A DNA stretch of 5,175 bases from an uncultured Prevotellaceae bacterium. Lineage in GTDB: Bacteria; Bacteroidota; Bacteroidia; Bacteroidales; Bacteroidaceae. Below the pieces are notes generated by a model. The model ran no database searches, had not been told where the DNA came from, and worked only from the letters and a program-made list of their open reading frames with translations. Positions 1 through 5,175 of this stretch are shown piece after piece (positions within the stretch are counted from its first letter, which is position 1; each line of letters starts with the position of its first letter). The position numbers were made by a program, and so were the translations under genes. Location: positions 1-5,175 of the forward strand of contig CALBJW010000014.1 of NCBI GenBank assembly GCA_937893145.1, written 5' to 3'.

Positions 1-378
1 AACTTCTACGTTGAAACGCACATTCCAAATACAAGCATCCCCATTAGGATTTGACTTTATAGACTTGTCGGCGTCAAAGTCACAACGTTCCTTAACGGTT
101 TCTTCATGACCAACAATCTTGAGATTGAGTTCACGTCCCTGATTCATCAAAGTAATATACTTCAAACTCTGCTTGATTACGTATGGGAACTCTCCTTTGT
201 TCCAAAAGTGACAACCAAAGAACATGGTTGGCATTTCGTCACAACAAAGTACAAGGTTGCCATCGATGTTTTCCAGAACACTCAAACAAGTGTTTTGTAA
301 GACTTCAACATCGATATAGTCTTTGTCTCTTGACAATATCTCATTGAATTGTTCAAGAGGAACTTCAAGGAAAAGACT
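1..378 (-). other. Extension module 2, strand-rich and cysteine-containing, incomplete at the edge
   Basis: Residues about 1346 to 1471 and beyond include FLEVPLEQFNEIL, a helix VLQNTCLSVLENI, then strands GNLVLCCDEMPTMFFGCHFW, a helix YVIKQSLKYITLMNQG, and strands LNLKIVG and ACIWNVRFNVEV. Six cysteines appear (1376, 1390, 1391, 1401, 1444, 1461), but they are not spaced as a zinc-binding CxxC pair. I recognise no family. The module continues past the window edge, so its full size and the stop codon are unknown. Confidence 0.4.
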
Positions 379-3300
379 TTTGTCTTTATTTGGTTCGTTA
401 TCCCCGAGTTCAGGTGAATCAATGGAATTATACATCTGTTCCCACTCTTCATCTGACATCTGGTCAAGCACGAATTGCATCTTGTCAACCATTTTGAAGT
501 GTGGATGACCTTCCATTGCCTTGATGAAGTCCTTGGTAGGAATGTCCTTAACCTGTCCCTTCTTGTTTGAGATGCTAACATGCTGGCATACTGGCACGAA
601 CGTATTGTGCATATTCGTCAGAATGCGCATAGTATATTCTTCGCCATCAGGAGCTGTAACTTTTGCATTTCCGGCATTCTCATAATCAGAATACTCCCAT
701 TGTAATGCAATGAAATCATTTGCTGCTTGCATGGTCAGGTCTTCAAGAGACTTGCCAGGATTGTCTTCAAGTGTAGGAACAATGAAATCATGGAAAAGAC
801 CAGGTGCACCAGCCAACTGCCCGTTCTTAGATGATTCAATAAGTTCCATCATATTGCGGAGTCGCATGACCACCATTGCATCAAAGTTCTCATCCTGCAA
901 GCCGAACTGACCTTCATCATAAGTGTCGTTATAGTATATTTCACACTCTGGGTAAAGATCGCGAAGAGCTTTCATGAAGGCAAAGGCAAGTTTCACGTCA
1001 CCGATTGATCCCATCCATGGAAGATCGATATGGAGATGTGCCTTCTCGCCTGGGAAATATGTTACAGTTACACCTTGGGTAGATGCACCTTGGAGAACTG
1101 TGCTATATTCCTGACGTGTTTCGTCATTACCCTCTGATTCTTTTATGCCTATCTCACCAGAGAAACCATTATCTGAGCAATGGTTTGGTGCTTTCTTCCA
1201 TAGTTGTTCAATATCCAATCCACTTACACCAAATACATGGAATACCGACTCCTTATATGGAGGATCAATCTCGAAGGCACGAGTAACTTCTGCCAGCAAT
1301 CCGCTGACAGGATAGTAAATGTACCGCTTGATGACCTTCTCTCCTGCTGCTTCAAGAGCATCCTGATAAGCATCAAGCTGACCAGCATACCAACCAGCAT
1401 AATGCTCTGACTCAGCATCAAGTACATCCTTTGGTCCCATTGGGCAGGTCTTAAAGTCAACAAGTATGTCACCTTCCTCAGTTTGCCAAACAAGATCGAT
1501 GCTACCTACAATGGTTTGCCCTTCACGTTCAAGACGGAAAGGACGCTCATGATAAGTCTTTATGGCAGCACCATGAGTTGCAGTCAGATACTCGTAAAGG
1601 TTCTTCCAAGCAAGAGTTATTGCTTCCTTATCAGCAAGTATGCCCTTCAATCCATAGCTTCCAATGATTTCATCCAACTCAATCTTGTATGCAGGACGTG
1701 ATTCTTCAATACCTGCAAAGATTTGATGTATGCAATCACCTACCGTTGCCATATCTGATGGCTGTTTTGCAAATGGAATACGCTTCTCAAAATTATGATG
1801 TGAAGCCACGTCACCCTTAGCATGTATGCGACTTGGCGAGAGATAACGAGGTTCCTGCTTCTCAAATGATGGCTCCTCGATGTTCAATGCCATATAACGA
1901 GTTTCTTCTTCCTCACCGTATGGTTCGAGATTATCTATCTCAGTCGGTGTAAGTGTAAAGTTCTTGAACAGATGACCAGTACCGAATACATCCCAATCGC
2001 CAGAATCAGGAATATTCTCTGAAACAGTATCTACACCATCATCCTTTGGCCATTGAAGCAGTTTTGCGCCTTTCTTTGGTACATCAATATTGAGAATGAG
2101 CACATCTTGCGGACGAGTCATACCCACGTAGAATACTCGGTTTGTTTCTGCAATCATTGACTTATAAGCCAACTTGAAACTCTGAGATGCCTCAATCTTC
2201 ACGCTAATTTCATCAGGTACATTCTTTGCGGTTCCATAAACCCATGGTGTCAGACGAATAAATACCTCTGGGTATGGATTCTCTGCTGATGGCTCTTCGC
2301 TATGGATAGCATGTACTCCGTATGTTTCGTTCTTAACAGACTTCTTGAGGTCTGCCACATTGGTATTGAGCGACATCAGAATGACGTACTTCCATTGCAA
2401 GCCCTTGCATGAATGATAAGTATGAAGTTGCACACCATTAGGATCACCACTACCTACAGGAGATACTTCCTCAATATAAGCAAGGAAACCATCAATAGTA
2501 GCTGGCAAGTTCATCTGCACACTATGTTCCTCATAGACACGAGCAGTATTGATGATAGTTTGCAGACATGAAATACCAAAAGCTGGGTCTATGCTGAGTT
2601 TTTTAACGACATCGTACAGATTCAGTTCGATGACCATGCTCTCAACGAGAGAAGCCACTGATTGCTGCTGGAGTCGAGGACGGATAGTGAGCATCTGACT
2701 AATCAATGGTACATCTGCCAGATAGTCTTCTGCCTTGGCTGAAGCATCCGCATCATTAAGAATCTTTGCCTCAATAATCTGCTGAGTGGTACAATCTGAT
2801 TCTGTAAGTATTGCAACGGTTGCCTTAGAGAGTGCATCCTTGGCACTACCTACGATACGAAGAAGTGATGCCACCAAAGGATAAACAGGTGACTCTATGA
2901 CAGGATAATCCTCTCGGCTTGAAGGAATGCCCCATCCTTTCAGATTATCTGCAACTGTAGCGAGTGTTGCATTGGCATGAGCCAATACCGCTATTTCATT
3001 AGGTTTTGCTCCCTTGTTCAACAACTTCAGGATATGCTCAGCTACACCAGTACCCTCTCCTGCCACAAAGTAACGGAGTGAATCCTCATGTGTCTCATTT
3101 TTCCTAACCTTATCAAGATGGATATTCCCCTTGTCAAGTACATCAGCAAAAGTCTTTTCAAAAACTGCATTATTCACCTCCACGATGTCAGGAAGCGAAC
3201 GCCAAGACTTGTCGAGGGTATCTGTATCGCAACCATTCTCTTTTTGGGCAACACGGTCAACCACGGCTTTGGTCAATGCAATATCCGATCCACGGAAGCC

Positions 3301-4413
3301 GTAGATTGCCTGTTTGTAGTCACCCACCCAATATGAATGCTCCATCAGGTCAGAGAGCGCATCGAAAATCTTAACCTGAATAGGTGATGAATCCTGGAAC
3401 TCATCGACAAAGAGATAACGGTATGACTGTGAGATTTCAGATGCAATATCATCGTTCTGCATCAACAAACGCATGTATTTCTCCATATCGTTATAGTCGA
3501 GCAGGTTCTTATCACGCTTGAACTGTGCAAAGTTCTCCTTCCAACGCATAGCGAGGTTGAAGAGCAACTTGATGTAGCTCTCTTGTTTGTCGAAGATTTC
3601 CTGTGATACCCAGATGTTGGCAAGTCTGCCCAATACAGCATCACAAGTATGACCATACTTTGCGTCCATGGTCTTCCGTACACTCTTATACCAGGCAACA
3701 GACTTCCTCCAGCTGGTACGCTTTATTTCGTCAAACGACTTGAAATAGTCATCTTTCTTTCTGATGCGGTTTGAGTTCTGAACGTATGCACGAGCTTCGG
3801 TCAGCATTGCATCAAGTTCTGCGTTGCTGATAGTGATAGTAGCACCAGCACGTACAAACTGACGGACATATTTGAGTGATTCCTGTTCACTCTTCTTAAA
3901 GTCTTCCAGTTCGTAATTGGTAGCAAAGTCAATAATCCTCTTCAAGTGTTCTTGCCAGAAATCATAATTGATGGCAGACTTTACCTTGGAGCCTTCCGTT
4001 TCATGGAGATCAAACTCCTTGGCAAAACCATGCAACTCCTTCAACTCGTCTTCGGTTGGGAGCTCTGCAAGAGACTGTGATATATAATACTTGGTGTCTT
4101 CCTCTGCCATCACACCCATGTTAGGTGAAAGTCCCAGGTTGAACCAATACTTGCCGATCATTCTCTGGCATACACTATGAACCGTACCAATCATGGCATG
4201 GTCAAGCTGTACTGCCTCTTCATACATACCTTCGTCAAAGAGGAAAGCCTTTGCCTTCTCCTTAAACTCGTTGGCAGCCTTTGTTGTGAAGGTGGTCAGA
4301 ATTACCTGTTCTGGCTTTACCTTCTTCTCCTTGATTAACTCGGTCAAAGTTTTTGTCAGGCGATAGGTCTTACCGCTACCTGCACCTGCGTTGATATATG
4401 TTACGTTTCTCAT
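1..4413 (-). CDS. AddA/RecB-like UvrD-family helicase-nuclease with long C-terminal extension (3' end outside window)
   Basis: This is a single open frame of 1471 codons with no stop up to the left edge. Residues 1-770 form an SF1A helicase: Walker A AGAGSGKT (9-16, K15), motif Ia TTFTTKAANEFK (40-51), IGTVHSVC (75-82), LDYND (305-309), motif II LFVDEFQD (334-341), motif III VGDYKQAIYGFRG (363-375), motif IV LDKSWRS (R405), motif V HTYHSCKGLQW (664-674) and motif VI ETNRVFYVGMTR (756-767, R767). Residues 885-1045 form a RecB-type nuclease with H896, E956, D973, D986-x-K988 and Q1012-xxx-Y1016. The 13-residue spacing of D973 to D986 equals that of D1067 and D1080 in E. coli RecB. The expected role is ATP-driven unwinding and degradation of DNA ends, in partnership with the nuclease protein encoded just upstream. 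AddA proteins normally end soon after the nuclease domain (B. subtilis AddA is about 1230 residues), but here more than 400 further residues follow. The helicase-nuclease part itself is compact. The role of the extension is unknown. It could be a housekeeping AddA, but the divergent motifs and the extension make an accessory, possibly defensive, version more likely. Confidence 0.93.
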   Translation of the reverse strand, partial: MRNVTYINAGAGSGKTYRLTKTLTELIKEKKVKPEQVILTTFTTKAANEFKEKAKAFLFDEGMYEEAVQLDHAMIGTVHSVCQRMIGKYWFNLGLSPNMGVMAEEDTKYYISQSLAELPTEDELKELHGFAKEFDLHETEGSKVKSAINYDFWQEHLKRIIDFATNYELEDFKKSEQESLKYVRQFVRAGATITISNAELDAMLTEARAYVQNSNRIRKKDDYFKSFDEIKRTSWRKSVAWYKSVRKTMDAKYGHTCDAVLGRLANIWVSQEIFDKQESYIKLLFNLAMRWKENFAQFKRDKNLLDYNDMEKYMRLLMQNDDIASEISQSYRYLFVDEFQDSSPIQVKIFDALSDLMEHSYWVGDYKQAIYGFRGSDIALTKAVVDRVAQKENGCDTDTLDKSWRSLPDIVEVNNAVFEKTFADVLDKGNIHLDKVRKNETHEDSLRYFVAGEGTGVAEHILKLLNKGAKPNEIAVLAHANATLATVADNLKGWGIPSSREDYPVIESPVYPLVASLLRIVGSAKDALSKATVAILTESDCTTQQIIEAKILNDADASAKAEDYLADVPLISQMLTIRPRLQQQSVASLVESMVIELNLYDVVKKLSIDPAFGISCLQTIINTARVYEEHSVQMNLPATIDGFLAYIEEVSPVGSGDPNGVQLHTYHSCKGLQWKYVILMSLNTNVADLKKSVKNETYGVHAIHSEEPSAENPYPEVFIRLTPWVYGTAKNVPDEISVKIEASQSFKLAYKSMIAETNRVFYVGMTRPQDVLILNIDVPKKGAKLLQWPKDDGVDTVSENIPDSGDWDVFGTGHLFKNFTLTPTEIDNLEPYGEEEETRYMALNIEEPSFEKQEPRYLSPSRIHAKGDVASHHNFEKRIPFAKQPSDMATVGDCIHQIFAGIEESRPAYKIELDEIIGSYGLKGILADKEAITLAWKNLYEYLTATHGAAIKTYHERPFRLEREGQTIVGSIDLVWQTEEGDILVDFKTCPMGPKDVLDAESEHYAGWYAGQLDAYQDALEAAGEKVIKRYIYYPVSGLLAEVTRAFEIDPPYKESVFHVFGVSGLDIEQLWKKAPNHCSDNGFSGEIGIKESEGNDETRQEYSTVLQGASTQGVTVTYFPGEKAHLHIDLPWMGSIGDVKLAFAFMKALRDLYPECEIYYNDTYDEGQFGLQDENFDAMVVMRLRNMMELIESSKNGQLAGAPGLFHDFIVPTLEDNPGKSLEDLTMQAANDFIALQWEYSDYENAGNAKVTAPDGEEYTMRILTNMHNTFVPVCQHVSISNKKGQVKDIPTKDFIKAMEGHPHFKMVDKMQFVLDQMSDEEWEQMYNSIDSPELGDNEPNKDKSLFLEVPLEQFNEILSRDKDYIDVEVLQNTCLSVLENIDGNLVLCCDEMPTMFFGCHFWNKGEFPYVIKQSLKYITLMNQGRELNLKIVGHEETVKERCDFDADKSIKSNPNGDACIWNVRFNVEV
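421..1083 (-). other. Extension module 1, alpha/beta, possibly DUF4299-like
   Basis: Residues about 1111-1331 open with two beta strands (GVTVTYF, AHLHIDLPW) and a long helix (GDVKLAFAFMKALRDLYP), then EIYYND. A second helix (AMVVMRLRNMMELIES) follows, then a middle part with a strand and helix (FHDFIVPTL), and an ending with FVPVCQHVSI, KDFIKAMEGHPHFKMVDK and FVLDQMSDEEWEQM. The order of strands, helices and the D-F-I-K then F-V-L-x-x-M-S-D-E-E ending reminds me of DUF4299-type proteins, whose function is unknown. That comparison is from memory and uncertain. What is seen directly is only a folded-looking module of about 220 residues. Confidence 0.4.
1279..1761 (-). other. RecB-type PD-(D/E)XK nuclease domain of the helicase protein
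   Basis: Residues about 885-1045 begin with ATVGDCIHQIFAGIEE, the helix with the metal-binding H896. They continue with HERPFRLE (E956), GSIDLVW (D973), DILVDFKT (D986, K988) and QLDAYQDAL (Q1012, Y1016), and end in a strand KRYIYYPVSG. These correspond to the residues known in E. coli RecB as H956, D1067, D1080, K1082, Q1110 and Y1114. All are intact, so nuclease activity is expected. Some helicases of this group keep an inactivated copy of this domain; this one shows no sign of decay. Confidence 0.9.
3391..3414 (-). other. Walker B (motif II, LFVDEFQD) of the helicase
   Basis: The codons for LFVDEFQD (residues 334-341) give the hydrophobic strand followed by D337 and E338, the metal-binding and catalytic acids. 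The DEFQD form followed by S-S-P-I-Q is typical of AddA/RecB-type enzymes. Confidence 0.93.
4366..4389 (-). other. Walker A (motif I) of the helicase
   Basis: The codons for AGAGSGKT (residues 9-16) lie directly after a short hydrophobic beta strand (VTYIN). K15 and T16 would bind the ATP phosphates and the magnesium ion. The N-terminal position supports the chosen ATG start. Confidence 0.93.
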
Positions 4414-4422
4414 GCCGATTTA
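4411..4422 (-). other. Gene junction: stop, 6-base gap, ATG start
   Basis: On the coding strand the TAA stop of the nuclease gene is followed by ATCGGC and then the ATG of the helicase gene. There is no GGAGG-like ribosome binding site; the bases before the start are the AT-rich end of the previous gene. The spacing suggests one transcript and translational coupling. The lack of a Shine-Dalgarno sequence is common in Bacteroidota. This ATG is favoured as the start because it puts the Walker A motif at residues 9-16, as usual for RecB/AddA-type helicases, and no earlier in-frame start is possible without overlapping the upstream gene. Confidence 0.8.
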
Positions 4423-5175
4423 GTTGTTAAAGAGTCCATACTGTGAGAAGAAATTACCCTCTTTGGTTCCGTTTTCCTCATTCTTTTTCAATGGGAAGAG
4501 TCCCTTGGCTTCGGTGTCCTTCACATACTGCAATTCTTCAAAGAGTCCGTTGGTTTCAACGACTCCACTCTTGATCTGCTCCATGCGATACTTGGCAGAT
4601 TGTTTCAGCTGCTCCACGATATTGTCACGATTAGCAGGAGTCAGTTGATGACAGCTTCTGCCCTTGAACTCCTCCTGACTATAAAGGCGAGCCTCTGGCA
4701 TCAGGAAGTATGCAACACGTTTCACTTCATCCTTCTTCTCCCGACCAAGCATCATGCGATAAAGTTCAAGCTGAACACTTCGGTTCTCTGACAACTTATC
4801 CTGATAGCCCTTTGCCCAGGTTGTCCACTTGAAATCGAATACTACAGGATGTCCATCTTTATCTTCAAGTGTCATATCAATGAAGCCGACCATGTCACGC
4901 TCCTTGACATTACCTTCCTTATCAAGAGCCTGTGGCAACCCAAGTCCCATCTGGCTCTCCACGTATGGTTCACAACCTGTTACCTTCAATTCGTTCTCTT
5001 TCAGTATCTCAAGGAGAGTATCAAGGCAACTGCGCAACTGCTCATGAAGCAACTTCTCCGCAAGTTTATTCTCTGCAAGCTGAAGGACAGCACCCTTTGC
5101 CTCAAGTACCTTGATGTATGCCTCTTCGTACTCATTCTGAATACGAGTTTCAATCTCCTCTGGTGTTGAATATCT
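4420..5175 (-). CDS. AddB-like PD-(D/E)XK nuclease protein, C-terminal part (5' end outside window)
   Basis: The frame is open from the window edge to a TAA stop at 4420-4422, giving 251 visible residues; numbering here starts at the edge. It carries the RecB/AddB-type PD-(D/E)XK nuclease signature: a candidate acidic residue E69 (GCEPYVE), D100 in VGFIDM, D114-x-K116 in VVFDFKW, and Q135-xxx-Y139 in QLELY. The set looks catalytically complete, so the protein should cut DNA with metal ions. The roughly 40 residues before the first TTG that could serve as a start (5050-5052) are helical and charged and remain in frame, so the true start lies well upstream. In AddB proteins such a domain sits at the C-terminus of a protein of about 1000 residues, so most of the gene is probably missing. 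Only one cysteine (C175) follows the active site, so the AddB iron-sulfur staple seems absent. The gene precedes and is probably co-translated with the helicase-nuclease. A stand-alone nuclease of this superfamily cannot be excluded. Confidence 0.85.
   Translation of the reverse strand, partial: RYSTPEEIETRIQNEYEEAYIKVLEAKGAVLQLAENKLAEKLLHEQLRSCLDTLLEILKENELKVTGCEPYVESQMGLGLPQALDKEGNVKERDMVGFIDMTLEDKDGHPVVFDFKWTTWAKGYQDKLSENRSVQLELYRMMLGREKKDEVKRVAYFLMPEARLYSQEEFKGRSCHQLTPANRDNIVEQLKQSAKYRMEQIKSGVVETNGLFEELQYVKDTEAKGLFPLKKNEENGTKEGNFFSQYGLFNN
4759..4971 (-). other. PD-(D/E)XK nuclease active-site region of the upstream protein
   Basis: This stretch holds the nuclease core from E69 to Y139 of the visible protein. 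The order is an acidic residue, then G-F-I-D (D100), a short hairpin containing EDKDG, then the V-F-D-F-K strand (D114, K116), and finally the helix with Q135 and Y139. The 14-residue spacing between the two aspartates and the following QxxxY helix match the RecB/AddB/Cas4 group of the superfamily rather than restriction endonucleases. No key residue is missing. Confidence 0.82.

Larger units (their letters stand above)
1..1221 (-). other. C-terminal extension of unknown function (residue ~1065 to beyond 1471)
   Basis: After the nuclease domain the same frame continues for at least 407 codons, translated by hand without a stop. A linker of about 45 residues, rich in Gly, Ser, Glu and Asn (for example NHCSDNGFSGEIGIK), leads into mixed alpha/beta sequence. 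Composition looks like ordinary soluble protein: no membrane segment, no low-complexity run and no recognised catalytic motif. I do not recognise its function. It appears to consist of two modules separated by an acidic, Asn/Pro/Lys-rich linker near residues 1332-1345. It is long enough to be a separate protein, so this may be a gene fusion. Confidence 0.75.
2104..4413 (-). other. SF1A (UvrD/RecB/AddA-type) helicase domain
   Basis: Residues 1-770 contain all classical SF1A motifs in order. Domain 1A is split between about residues 1-95 and 305-395, and the intervening 200 residues, helical and rich in charge and aromatics, fit the 1B insertion. Domain 2A is seen at about 395-490 (motif IV, then NEIAVLAHAN at 472-481) and 655-770 (motifs V and VI), with a 2B insertion of about 160 residues between. 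ATP-binding residues K15, D337, E338, Q368, R405 and R767 are present, so the motor should be active. The DEFQD form of motif II and the lack of a UvrD-style Q motif place it nearer to AddA/RecB than to UvrD, Rep or PcrA. Confidence 0.92.

Noticed and set aside
282..581. Minus-strand open frame of 99 codons (also 1224-1493 and 3462-3698)
   Set aside because: All three are in a different minus-strand frame from the long helicase gene and overlap it completely. Their peptides are rich in Arg, Ser and Thr without motifs, as expected of shadow frames.
1080..1280. A frameshift or hidden stop separating the helicase from the C-terminal extension
   Set aside because: I translated each triplet here; the frame is uninterrupted and protein-like on both sides. 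A lost stop from sequencing error cannot be fully excluded, but nothing in the sequence indicates it.
2104..4413. Housekeeping UvrD, PcrA or Rep helicase
   Set aside because: The missing Q motif, the DEFQD motif II, and the C-terminal RecB-type nuclease with an adjacent nuclease gene fit AddA/RecB-like enzymes instead.
4420..5052. Nuclease gene starting at the TTG at 5050-5052
   Set aside because: The frame remains open for 41 more codons to the window edge, with normal-looking protein sequence, so this TTG is almost certainly an internal leucine codon.
4849..5169. Plus-strand open frame of 106 codons
   Set aside because: It lies antisense to the nuclease coding sequence, encodes a Leu/Cys/Phe-rich peptide with no family resemblance, and the minus-strand frame has clear catalytic motifs across the same bases.
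1..5175. CRISPR array, tRNA, terminator hairpin, insertion sequence or direct repeats
   Set aside because: No repeated units, inverted-repeat ends, T-run hairpins or tRNA-like segments were seen, and the whole window apart from six bases is coding.

Overview
The window is almost entirely coding and reads on the minus strand. It holds two genes in one tight operon, both cut by the window edges. The upstream gene (4420-5175, 5' end missing) is the C-terminal part of a PD-(D/E)XK nuclease protein of the AddB/RecB-nuclease type. Six bases after its TAA stop, a very long reading frame starts (ATG at 4411-4413). It stays open through 1471 codons to the left edge without meeting a stop. It encodes a RecB/AddA-like SF1 helicase (about residues 1-770), then a RecB-type nuclease domain (about 885-1045), then an extension of more than 400 residues that has not ended at the window edge. 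I translated the whole frame by hand; the reading is continuous and every catalytic motif looked for is present.

Together the two genes look like an AddAB-like DNA end-processing machine: one motor, and one intact nuclease active site in each subunit. Such enzymes unwind and trim double-strand DNA ends for recombination, and related pairs occur in anti-phage loci. Three things differ from textbook AddAB. The helicase is divergent in several motifs. The upstream protein lacks the cysteine triplet that forms the iron-sulfur staple of classical AddB. The helicase-nuclease carries the long C-terminal extension, which looks like two extra modules (about 1111-1331 and 1346 to beyond 1471). The extension is the least explained part of the window. 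The first module bears a remembered, unverified resemblance to DUF4299-type proteins.

The organism is probably a bacterium of the Bacteroidota, perhaps Prevotella-like. This is a weak inference from moderate GC (three lines counted by hand gave 37-45%), a start codon with no Shine-Dalgarno sequence, and the general character of the proteins. No promoter, terminator, RNA gene, CRISPR array, insertion sequence or repeat was found. The only non-coding DNA is the 6-base gap between the genes, so any promoter and terminator lie outside the window.
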